A stretch of DNA of 64,000 bases from Methylomusa anaerophila (GTDB lineage Bacteria; Bacillota; Negativicutes; Sporomusales; Sporomusaceae). Positions 18,606-25,421 of the stretch are shown here, one piece after another. How positions within the stretch are numbered: the stretch's first letter is position 1; the number at the start of each line of letters is the position of its first letter. The stretch spans positions 2,373,501 through 2,437,500 of the forward strand of contig NZ_AP018449.1 of the NCBI RefSeq assembly GCF_003966895.1, given 5' to 3'. Position numbers and translations under genes: made by a program. The notes beneath the pieces are model-generated. The model was not told the DNA's origin. It searched no databases and was given only the letters and a program-made list of their open reading frames with translations.

Positions 18606-19856
18606 ATGAGTATGAAACTGTTTAAAAAAGTATGGATCGTCTTAGCGCTGGTGATGGCCTTTGCTACCACCGCCTGGGCCAACTCCGCCTATACGGTGGT
18701 GAACTCCGGTTATAGCCAGGGGAAAGTGGGGACCATCACAAGCACCGGCTCCGTAACCCCCAGCGCCGTCTCCACGCCTTTGAACGGCGCCCCGGCGGTG
18801 CACTCCTTCACCGACGCCAACGGCCAGCCCCGGATGCTTGTTTATAACTATACTGCCGCTACAGGTAACCCTGAAGTCCTAATCTACAACCCGGCCACAT
18901 CCCCGTGGACCCAGGTGAAATCTATTGCCGATTTGGCCGGCGCCAACATTGTCAACTTATACGGCATCGCCACATCCGGGAGCTATCTCTACGCGGTGGA
19001 CTATGACACCGCGAAGATCGTTCAAATCAACATGGCGGGCGATGCCTACTCCGTGACCGCCACCTACACATTCCCGGGGACCACGGGCTATGAAAAACAC
19101 GGTGTGGCCATTGCCGCCGTGGGTGACTACGTCTACGGCCTGTTTACGGAAGTGGACGATGATTATGCGACCAACCCTAATTACCTGACCAGCAAAGTGG
19201 TTAAACTCAATAAAAGCACCTTGGCTGCAGTCGGCACTGCCGCTCAGGTGGGCAAAAACGCCTTCACCCTGAAGTCTTACAATAACAAGCTCTACGTTGC
19301 CGCCGTTGGCGGCAAGCAGCGGGATGACGGGACCTACAACAGCGGGGAGTCCAAGCTGAATGTGGTGAACCTCGCCGATATGACGGTGGCCACGCCTTTT
19401 ACGTCGGGCACGGCAATTCCGTACGAATTCCGGGATATTACCCTCAGCACCGCCGGCGATGCCTATCTTCTGGTCGGCAGGTACACCCCCGGCTACGCAA
19501 CAATGACCGGGAAGGTGTACAAAACCACAGCGACGGCTATCGCCTCCGGCAGCCTCGGCACGGAAAAACAGAGTTTCAACACCGCCGGTTACTACTGGGC
19601 GCTGCTTTATGAAACTGCCGCCGACCGGCTGTGGTTCGCCCAAGGCAACCAGGTCGACCTCCGCATCGCATCTACTTACACCTCCATAGTGAGTTTGCCG
19701 GCGCAAACGATACTGGGCGGCTCCCAATATCCCAACCTCAACTCCGTCGCCTTAATCGGGCAGGCGGGCGCCACCCTCCAGGGCTATCAGGACCCGGCCC
19801 TGCCCGGCGTGCAATCCGGCCTGAAAGCAGCCCGAAAAATCAAAACCACGAAGTAA
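18606..19856 (+). CDS. Secreted beta-propeller-like protein, candidate corrinoid-binding partner of the receptor
   Basis: About 416 residues with a clear signal peptide (KLFKKVWIVLALVMAF, cleavage after TTAWA) and no lipobox. The mature part is a series of beta-strand repeats with recurring xLYxxDYDTxKIVxINM, DYVYGLF, KLYVAAVGG and DAYLLVGRY elements, as in seven- or eight-bladed propellers. It lies 160 bases downstream of the riboswitch-controlled receptor gene with no terminator between them, so it is probably co-transcribed. In Bacteroidetes a surface propeller protein, BtuG, captures B12 for the BtuB receptor; this gene could be a non-homologous or distant counterpart (inference). Start ATG 18606 or 18612; AGGAGG at 18596-18601 fits both. 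Its last 30 codons are also found, degenerate, at 21891-21985. Confidence 0.72.
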   Translation: MSMKLFKKVWIVLALVMAFATTAWANSAYTVVNSGYSQGKVGTITSTGSVTPSAVSTPLNGAPAVHSFTDANGQPRMLVYNYTAATGNPEVLIYNPATSPWTQVKSIADLAGANIVNLYGIATSGSYLYAVDYDTAKIVQINMAGDAYSVTATYTFPGTTGYEKHGVAIAAVGDYVYGLFTEVDDDYATNPNYLTSKVVKLNKSTLAAVGTAAQVGKNAFTLKSYNNKLYVAAVGGKQRDDGTYNSGESKLNVVNLADMTVATPFTSGTAIPYEFRDITLSTAGDAYLLVGRYTPGYATMTGKVYKTTATAIASGSLGTEKQSFNTAGYYWALLYETAADRLWFAQGNQVDLRIASTYTSIVSLPAQTILGGSQYPNLNSVALIGQAGATLQGYQDPALPGVQSGLKAARKIKTTK

Positions 19857-20005
19857 TCCTATCGTTTTTTCCTGCGCCGCCGTTGGCTATACGGCGGTCC
19901 GGTGTTTGTAAAAGGAGCTGGTACTGTTGTACTGGCTCTTTTGCTTTGGCGCAGGGCCGGCCCTATTCGATAACTGTCTGCTTCTTAGAGAAACGAGGCG
20001 AGGAA

Positions 20006-20200
20006 ATGTTTTTGCGACAATACCGAAAAACCGCGGTTGCTGCCTTGATTGCGGGATTGCTTATTTTTACGCTGCCGGTTGCCGCTTTGGCCGACGCAGT
20101 GAATGACGGACCGGCGCCGGCCGCGAATCCCGCTGATCCGCCGGCCAACCCGCCGAGTGTCAAAAGGGACGGTTCTGTGACTCATTTAAAAACACAGTAG
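20006..20200 (+). pseudogene. Truncated copy of the secretin gene
   Basis: Starts exactly like the secretin at 22115 (signal peptide MFLRQYRKTAVAALIAGLLI) and shares its upstream 150 bases, but only about 50 codons remain, with a 66-bp deletion in the proline-rich part. At 20155 the homology ends in a REP-like element that supplies the final residues and stop. A reading frame of 64 codons persists and could still be translated into an exported stub, but no secretin domain is left. Confidence 0.85.
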
Positions 20201-20221
20201 AACCCCGTCCCCTGACACTCC
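20156..20221. repeat. REP-like palindromic element 1
   Basis: AGTGTC...GGGACGGTTCTGTGACTC on the left and AGAACCCCGTCCCCTGACACT on the right form a long imperfect hairpin. A related copy is at 21376-21449. Such sequences in Firmicutes often accompany REP-associated tyrosine transposases; none is in this window. Confidence 0.7.
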
Positions 20222-20479
20222 ACGCAAGGGGGTTAATTCGACATTGACAGAATCTGGTATACAAATGAATTTGATGCAGGACGACATTTTGTACGGTGTT
20301 CATTTTTCCTTATAAAACGCTATAATGAGGTTATAGCGAATTTTTTCCTGGAAGGATTATAATGTCAGGCAATTTGGTGGCGTTACTCCCAGAAGTGGAT
20401 TTAGCTTGACGAAGATTTGGTAATAATGATAATGTGTAGATAGAATGTAGATGAAATATAAGGAAAGGAAACATGGGCT

Positions 20480-20836
20480 ATGCCTATCGCTAAAGATAAG
20501 AAAGATTACGTAAATAAAATTATGGATGAAATAGTTGGCAGTATGCGCAGAATTTTTGGTGATGACTTACGCCAGGTAATCCTTTTTGGTTCGTATGCTC
20601 GTGGAGAAGAAGAAGTGTATTCAGATATGGATGTAATGGTGTTGGTCAATTTACGTGATGCTGAATTATGTAAATATAATAATGTTCTTGCAGAAGTAAT
20701 GACCGATATTTCTGTTAAATATGGTGTTCTTCCGGCAATTATTGATAAAAATTATGAACAGTTTTATCATTGGTTGCCAGTATTGCCTTTTTACCGTAAT
20801 GTAAAGAACGAAGGTATTGAATTTTATGCAAGCTGA
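20480..20836 (+). CDS. MNT-domain nucleotidyltransferase (antitoxin of MNT/HEPN pair)
   Basis: 118 residues of the minimal nucleotidyltransferase family (MntA type). The active-site signature GSYARGE...SDMDVMV (GS plus DxD) is intact. In known MntA/HepT systems this enzyme adds AMP to the partner HEPN RNase and blocks it. ATG 20480 lies 9 bases after AGGAAAGGAA. The gene overlaps the HEPN gene by about ten bases, the usual arrangement. Composition is much more AT-rich than the neighbouring receptor and secretin genes, consistent with separate acquisition. It sits between two REP-like elements. Confidence 0.88.
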   Translation: MPIAKDKKDYVNKIMDEIVGSMRRIFGDDLRQVILFGSYARGEEEVYSDMDVMVLVNLRDAELCKYNNVLAEVMTDISVKYGVLPAIIDKNYEQFYHWLPVLPFYRNVKNEGIEFYAS

Positions 20837-21233
20837 TATGTTAGAGTTGTCTAAGTATCGTATGTTAAAGGCGAAGGAATGTCTTGCGGATGCTCAGGAT
20901 GCTTTTGAAGAAAGTCGGCTAGCAAACTCAATTAACCGGTCATATTATGCGATGTTTCATGCAACTAGAGCATTATTGGCTATAGATAGTTTTGATTCTA
21001 AAAAACATTCAAGTATTTTAGGCTATTTTAATCAGCAGTATATTGCTAGTAAAAGGGTTGAAACGAATTATTACCAGATGCTGGCCAATGCTTTCAGGGT
21101 AAGGAATAAGACTGATTATGATGATTTTTATATTGTTAGCAGGGAAGAGACTTTGCAACAATTAAACAATGCTCAAACTTTTATCACATTCATGAATGCT
21201 TTCATTGATAGTTTGATAGAAATTAGTGAATAG
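20826..21233 (+). CDS. HEPN-domain protein (toxin of MNT/HEPN pair)
   Basis: About 135 residues, all-helical HEPN family (UPF0332/COG1895 type). Recognisable parts are ANSINRSYYAMFHATRALL, KKHSSILGYF and RNKTDYDDFYIV. HEPN partners of MNT enzymes are metal-independent RNases. The clear RxxxxH of the canonical HepT active site is not obvious here, so nuclease activity is uncertain. Start taken as ATG 20826 (MQADMLELSK), overlapping the MNT stop; ATG 20838 is possible. AT-rich like its partner. Confidence 0.82.
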   Translation: MQADMLELSKYRMLKAKECLADAQDAFEESRLANSINRSYYAMFHATRALLAIDSFDSKKHSSILGYFNQQYIASKRVETNYYQMLANAFRVRNKTDYDDFYIVSREETLQQLNNAQTFITFMNAFIDSLIEISE

Positions 21234-21375
21234 CAAAAACCCATACGGAAATGCCGGAAGTCTTTATAAAAAACTGCTTATCCACTGCTTATTTTCAAAA
21301 GTACAAATATTTCATAAGTTACATACCGCCACAGGCACAAACAGGACGAAATAGAACAAATGAGCGGCAAACGTG

Positions 21376-21449
21376 AGTGGCATAGGGACGGTTCTGTGAC
21401 TCACTTAAAAGCACAATAGTTGTCAAGAACCCCGTCTCTGACACTCTCC
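21376..21449. repeat. REP-like palindromic element 2
   Basis: Contains GGGACGGTTCTGTGACTCAC and AAGAACCCCGTCTCTGACACT, matching the element at 20156-20221. With it, this copy brackets the MNT/HEPN operon. Confidence 0.68.
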
Positions 21450-21517
21450 AATACCAGCCTTATCCGTAATGGCAGACAATTTTTTTTTGACAATTGTGCA
21501 TAATTATCCACCAAATA

Positions 21518-21560
21518 CCTCATATGAGGGATTTACGCTATATTTATCCTAAGATATCAT
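21518..21560 (+). promoter_or_regulatory. Palindromic operator plus promoter, secretin unit (site 3 of 3)
   Basis: CCTCATATGAGG (a perfect 12-base palindrome) at 21518-21529, TTTACG at 21532-21537, 17-base spacer and TATCAT at 21555-21560. It is the duplicate of site 2, and the riboswitch follows at the same distance. Confidence 0.7.
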
Positions 21561-21589
21561 AAGAAGCAGAAAAGGAAAATACGGGATAG

Positions 21590-21788
21590 GTGCCCTTGGG
21601 GGCTTAATAGGGAAGACCGGTGTGATGCCGGCACGGTCCCGCCACTGTAACGGGGAGCAATCTCGCCTAGTTGCCACTGAAGCGGCCTGCTTTGGGAAGG
21701 CGCGGGGAAGCGATGAACCGGAGTCAGGAGAACTGCCTGTCCGGCAATCGCCATTTGACCTGCGAGCGACAGGGAGGAGATTACGGAA
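21590..21788 (+). ncRNA. Cobalamin riboswitch 2
   Basis: Near-identical duplicate of the riboswitch at 13750-13960: GGGATAGGTGCC, GGGAAGACCGGTGTGATGCC, GCCACTGTAACGGGGAGC and GACCTGCGAGCGACAGG are all conserved. Only scattered substitutions are seen, so it looks functional. Confidence 0.95.
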
Positions 21789-21830
21789 CGGCCGGCCGTC
21801 AGGCCTGTCCCGCCAGTCTAGCGTACGTAC

Positions 21831-21850
21831 CTCCCGTGAGGGAGTTTTTT
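21831..21850 (+). terminator. Riboswitch-controlled terminator 2
   Basis: CTCCC-GTGA-GGGAG plus TTTTTT, the counterpart of the terminator at 13992-14014. Confidence 0.8.
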
Positions 21851-21890
21851 GCTTTTTGTGGGATTTATTCGCCCGGGAAAGGAAGGATCT

Positions 21891-21985
21891 CTTAATCGGG
21901 CAGGCGGGCAGCACCAACCATCCAGGGCTATCAGGACCCGGCCCTGACCGGCGTGCAATCAGGTCTAAAAACAACGCGAAAAATC
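21891..21985 (+). pseudogene. Remnant of the 3' end of the propeller gene
   Basis: Matches the last part of the propeller gene (19751-19845), from CTTAATCGGGCAGGCGGGC through GGGCTATCAGGACCCGGCCC to CGCGAAAAATCAAAAC, with a small insertion that breaks the frame. It is joined directly to the riboswitch terminator region, so the receptor gene and most of the propeller gene are missing from this copy. Confidence 0.85.
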
Positions 21986-22114
21986 AAAACATTGGCTATA
22001 CGGCGGTCCGGTGTTTGTAAAAGGAGCTGGTACTGTTGTACTGGCTCTTTTGCTTTGGCGCAGGGCCGGCCCTATTCGATAACTGTCTGCTTCTTAGAGA
22101 AACGAGGCGAGAAA

Positions 22115-23251
22115 ATGTTTTTGCGACAATACCGAAAAACCGCGGTTGCTGCCTTGATTGCGGGATTGCTTATTTTTACGCTGCCGGTTGCCGCTTCGAC
22201 CGACGCGGTGAATGACGGACCGCCGCCGGCCGCTGCCGGTGCGGCGCCAGCCGGCGGCCCGGACAGTACGCCGGGGCAGGCGCCGGCGGCGAATCCCGCT
22301 GATCCGCCGGCCAACCCGCCGGATCAGGCTCCGGCGGCCGCGCCGCAGCCTGCCTTCGACCTGCCGGCCCCCGACCCCGGCCTGCCGGCAAATACCGGGC
22401 TGTCGCCGCTGGTCATCAAGCTGGAATACGTAAAGGCCGAGCAAGTGAAAGCGATGCTTGCCGCTTTATTTCCGGATAACCGGGTCAGGGCGGAAATTAT
22501 TAACGGCATGCTGGTGGCGGTCGGCAGCGAGGAGGACTGCGCCATGGTTAAGGACATGCTGGCCAGGATTGATGTCGCGCCGAAGCAGGTTATTTTTGAA
22601 GCCGAAGCGATCGAGGTATCGCGGGACGATGCCAGAAAAATCGGCATCGACTGGGGGCCGGTCACCGCCTTGCCGGGCGCGGCGACGACCGACGGCAGTT
22701 CTTTTCGCCTCGGGCTGGGCATTCCCAACCATGAGGAATACGGCGTCAATGTTTCGGCCACGATTCGCCATCTGGTGGAAACCAAAAAAGGCCGGCTGCT
22801 GGCCAGCCCGCGGATTGCCGCTTTGGACGGACAGACGGCGCAAATTCTCATCGGCGACAAGCTGGCGGTGGAAAGTACGCAGATTTCCAGCGGCACGACC
22901 ATCACCACGGTCACCTACGTGGAAGTGGGCATCAAACTGGAAGTGACGCCCACCATCCATGCGGACGGCACTATAAGCACCCATATCAAACCGGAAGTCA
23001 GCAACAAAACGGACACTACCAGCAGCGGCAACCCCAACATCCGGACCCGCCAGGCCGAAACAACGCTGCGGGTAAAAAACGGCGAAACAATCGTGCTTGG
23101 CGGTCTGATCCAGCGCCAGGAAACCCAGGATACGGTCAAATTCCCGCTATTGGGCGATATACCCATCATCGGGCAGTTCTTTCGCTCGACAACCAAGGAA
23201 AAAACTGAAAGCGAGCTGATTATCCTAATTACCCCGAAATTGATAGAGTAG
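22115..23251 (+). CDS. Compact secretin-family outer-membrane protein
   Basis: 378 residues: signal peptide (MFLRQYRKTAVAALIAGLLI, cleavage near VAAST), a Pro/Ala-rich stretch to about residue 90, one secretin N-type domain (LVIKLEYVKAEQVKAMLAAL...VGSEEDCAMVKDMLARID), then the secretin pore domain with VETKKGRLLASPRI, ETTLRVKNGETIVLGGLI and FPLLGDIPIIGQFF. Secretins (GspD, PilQ) form gated pores in the outer membrane. This one is much shorter than GspD or PilQ and has no adjacent secretion genes. It stands behind cobalamin riboswitch 2, an unusual regulation. A possible role is export of the secreted proteins of the island or entry of a large corrinoid; both are inference. An upstream in-frame extension from 21953 is leftover duplication, not coding. 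Confidence 0.88.
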   Translation: MFLRQYRKTAVAALIAGLLIFTLPVAASTDAVNDGPPPAAAGAAPAGGPDSTPGQAPAANPADPPANPPDQAPAAAPQPAFDLPAPDPGLPANTGLSPLVIKLEYVKAEQVKAMLAALFPDNRVRAEIINGMLVAVGSEEDCAMVKDMLARIDVAPKQVIFEAEAIEVSRDDARKIGIDWGPVTALPGAATTDGSSFRLGLGIPNHEEYGVNVSATIRHLVETKKGRLLASPRIAALDGQTAQILIGDKLAVESTQISSGTTITTVTYVEVGIKLEVTPTIHADGTISTHIKPEVSNKTDTTSSGNPNIRTRQAETTLRVKNGETIVLGGLIQRQETQDTVKFPLLGDIPIIGQFFRSTTKEKTESELIILITPKLIE

Positions 23252-23282
23252 TAAGGAGAGGCTTGTAACTAGGGATGCAGCA

Positions 23283-23312
23283 TTGACAGAATCTGGCATC
23301 GGATACTACAAT
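23283..23312 (+). promoter_or_regulatory. Probable promoter of the repeat-protein gene
   Basis: TTGACA at 23283-23288, 18-base spacer, TACAAT at 23307-23312. The segment ATTGACAGAATCTGG is also present at 20243-20257, at the end of the truncated first copy. Confidence 0.6.
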
Positions 23313-23372
23313 AATAACAGTGAATTATAAATGACGGGTTGGCCTGAGAATTATCAAAGGAGATGGGGAGTT

Positions 23373-24167
23373 ATGCAGCGTTGTGTTTCTCTTAGACGGA
23401 TGGCGGGCGTCCTATTGGGTTTGGTATTGTACTTTTTGCTGACTGTCCCCTGGGTGCAGGCGGCGACCAGGACTTTGCCCAAGGACGCCAAACTGCATCC
23501 CCAGGGATGGGCAGTGGGCGATCTGATCCAATTTAAAAAAGGTACGACGGTTAGCACCAATGACCTGGGAGAGGTTGTTTCCGGCACCCTGGCTGATGAC
23601 ACATTGCTCCAGCCCCGCGGCTGGGAGCGGGTGATTGACGATTACTACTATGTTTCGGCTTACACGGACCTTAGCCCGTATTTTCCCCGCTATCCCCGTT
23701 TTTTTGCCGAAAGAAAATACAATATGGCTATTCCCGGTTACGGCCATTTGTTGTACAAGGGCGGCAGTACGGTTACCTTTAGCGAAAAGGGAGAAGTACT
23801 TGCCGGTACCATCGCCGAGCCGGCAACCGTCCGTTTGGTGGCGGGAAAATACGGTTTTGTGACATTTAAGCCGAATACGGCCCTCGCCTTTTACGATTCC
23901 GGCGCGCTTTTGTCCGGCGTATTGGATGCGGATACCAACCTGCGGCCTGTGGGCTGGGCCGCGAACAACCGGGCAGACGATTCGGCCGGCTTTATAAAGT
24001 TCAGCGGGAAAAAAAACGTTGTATTCAGTGAAAATGGAGAAGTCATCTCCGGCACATTAAAAGAGCCTGTCAAGTGGCATTCAACAGAAGGGCCGGTACG
24101 GGAATTTTCCGCCCAATCTTCCGTGCATTTTTATGAACAGGGTACGGCGGCTGAAAAAGCGGACTGA
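23373..24167 (+). CDS. Secreted repeat protein of unknown function
   Basis: About 264 residues from ATG 23373 (AAAGGAG upstream). A signal peptide is clear (RRMAGVLLGLVLYFLLTV, cleavage near VQAA). The mature protein has about five units built around F..gt.V.F...GEV.sGTL..dt.L.p.GW; examples are VSTNDLGEVVSGTL, TFSEKGEVLAGTI and VFSENGEVISGTL. The units suggest a repetitive beta structure. I do not recognise the family. It lies downstream of the secretin gene but has its own promoter, and a terminator follows. A role at the cell surface is likely from the signal peptide only. Confidence 0.75.
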   Translation: MQRCVSLRRMAGVLLGLVLYFLLTVPWVQAATRTLPKDAKLHPQGWAVGDLIQFKKGTTVSTNDLGEVVSGTLADDTLLQPRGWERVIDDYYYVSAYTDLSPYFPRYPRFFAERKYNMAIPGYGHLLYKGGSTVTFSEKGEVLAGTIAEPATVRLVAGKYGFVTFKPNTALAFYDSGALLSGVLDADTNLRPVGWAANNRADDSAGFIKFSGKKNVVFSENGEVISGTLKEPVKWHSTEGPVREFSAQSSVHFYEQGTAAEKAD

Positions 24168-24213
24168 GGGCTGGGGAGGGGAGAGTTAGTGCTGACAGGG
24201 GGGGACACACAGG

Positions 24214-24246
24214 GCCGGCCAATTTTTGCCGGCATTTTAATTTTTT
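24214..24246 (+). terminator. Possible terminator after the repeat-protein gene
   Basis: GGCCGGC and GCCGGC around AATTTTT followed by ATTTTAATTTTTT. It reaches into the 3' end of the convergent toxin gene, so it may serve both directions. Confidence 0.5.
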
Positions 24247-24509
24247 ACATCCCGGTAAAAATTTTCGTGTACTCCTAATGCCATTAACAAAATAACCTTT
24301 TCATCTGCCTCGATCTCATAGGCCAGTAAAAATAATTGGCTTTGAATTTTAAATTTATAAACTCTTATTCCGGCTAAATCTCCCCGTTTCATTTCGCCGG
24401 TTTCTGGATTATCGGCAATATGGCGAATTGCATTGTTAACTGCCGGAACTTGATTCGGATGAAGCTTCTTATAGGCTCTTCGAAAATTGGGTGTCTGTTC
24501 AATTTTCAT
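24237..24509 (-). CDS. RelE/ParE-family toxin
   Basis: About 90 residues in the RelE/ParE fold: MKIEQTPNFRRAYKKLHPNQ start, IADNPETGEMKRGDLAGIRVYKFKIQ core and the C-terminal LLMALGVHENFYRDVK. Related toxins cleave mRNA on the ribosome or poison gyrase; which applies here is not clear. The start at 24509 overlaps the end of the antitoxin gene by 11 bases, as expected for a coupled pair. It is the second gene of a minus-strand operon. Confidence 0.87.
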   Translation of the reverse strand: MKIEQTPNFRRAYKKLHPNQVPAVNNAIRHIADNPETGEMKRGDLAGIRVYKFKIQSQLFLLAYEIEADEKVILLMALGVHENFYRDVKN

Positions 24510-24723
24510 CTCTGAACGCGAAGGGCTCCTTTTCATCCCTTAATGATTTCGCCTTTAATATTTCTTGTATAAACTCAACGGGTAAATCAGGATTTTCTAA
24601 AACAAGATGGCCAATTTTTGCCCAATATTCAATTTGCATTGGCATTGATCTATGTTCGGCATTTCCTATTTTTTCTGCGTGTTTACACAGTTCTTCGTCT
24701 ATTCTTATTGATCTGGTAGCCAT
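24499..24723 (-). CDS. ParD-like ribbon-helix-helix antitoxin
   Basis: 74 residues beginning MATRSIRIDEELCKHAEKIG, a typical ribbon-helix-helix DNA-binding start, with a C-terminal toxin-binding tail (VEFIQEILKAKSLRDEKEPF). The ATG at 24723 is 9 bases after AAGGAGG. First gene of the operon, expected to bind the toxin and repress its own promoter at 24754-24782. Confidence 0.87.
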   Translation of the reverse strand: MATRSIRIDEELCKHAEKIGNAEHRSMPMQIEYWAKIGHLVLENPDLPVEFIQEILKAKSLRDEKEPFAFRDEN

Positions 24724-24753
24724 TTTCCACAACCTCCTTATTTTATATAATAT

Positions 24754-24782
24754 ATTGTAGTATGTTGCCGCAATTGTGTCAA
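24754..24782 (-). promoter_or_regulatory. Promoter of the toxin-antitoxin operon
   Basis: On the minus strand TTGACA (24782-24777), 17-base spacer, TACAAT (24759-24754). The surrounding alternating TA sequence is a plausible autorepression operator. Confidence 0.75.
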
Positions 24783-24825
24783 TATATTTATTTCGTGGTA
24801 TTGTGCCGCGGGATAGACATACAAA

Positions 24826-24905
24826 TCCAATTCCTATCCTAAAAATCTAAAACGCCATAAGACAAAGAAAGCGGAACCACCGAGACACCAAAGACGCCTT
24901 CTTTT
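24826..24905 (-). repeat. Family 3 repeat, truncated copy
   Basis: CTATCCTAAAAATCTAAAAC, then CCATAAGACAAAG and CGGAACCACCGAGACACC, matches the reverse complement of the 4680-4737 end of copy 1. The second half of the palindrome is missing. It lies in the 24724-25108 gap, which otherwise holds only AT-rich promoter-like sequence ahead of the atp operon. Confidence 0.65.
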
Positions 24906-25108
24906 TTCAAAAAATTCTTTCTAATTTGATTAATTATAATGGCAGCAGGAATTTGAGTAAAACATAGCGAATAGAAATATATCGAATTTTTGCTTAAAAG
25001 AAAATTTAAGGAAAGCAGTTGCAGGTTTATAGCTGTTTGTTGGTAAATAATACGGTATTATTTAGGGGATACTGGCGGTGGGAAGTATTTCACGCCGGAG
25101 GTGGCGCT

Positions 25109-25321
25109 GTGGCGAAAGGGGATAAAAATTCCGTGCTTAATGCTTTTGGCTTAGTGGGAGCCATTGGGCTCAACATGGCGGCAACTGCAGCGGTAGGATT
25201 TTTTGGCGGACGTTTTGCCGACAACCACCTGAACACCTTTCCCTGGTTTACGGTTATTGGCATCCTGCTAGGCATGCTGGCCGGGCTTTGGTCTACCTAT
25301 AAAAAAATTATAAACCAGTAG
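25109..25321 (+). CDS. atpZ: AtpZ/AtpI-like small membrane protein
   Basis: 70 residues with two membrane helices (LVGAIGLNMAATAAVGFFGG and WFTVIGILLGMLAGLW). Such AtpZ/AtpR proteins precede the F-type ATPase genes in many bacteria and are linked to assembly or ion supply for the enzyme. GTG 25109 follows GGAGGTGG and gives MAKGDKNSVLNAFGLVG; a longer frame from 25019 has no support. First gene of the atp operon. Confidence 0.83.
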   Translation: MAKGDKNSVLNAFGLVGAIGLNMAATAAVGFFGGRFADNHLNTFPWFTVIGILLGMLAGLWSTYKKIINQ

Positions 25322-25421
25322 TCCATATTGTTTTCAAGAATGATTTACTAATTTACAATTGTAATGTGCAGTGACTATAATTTAATGAATGAAGGATTGC
25401 ACTGACTACGAGGATGCAAGA

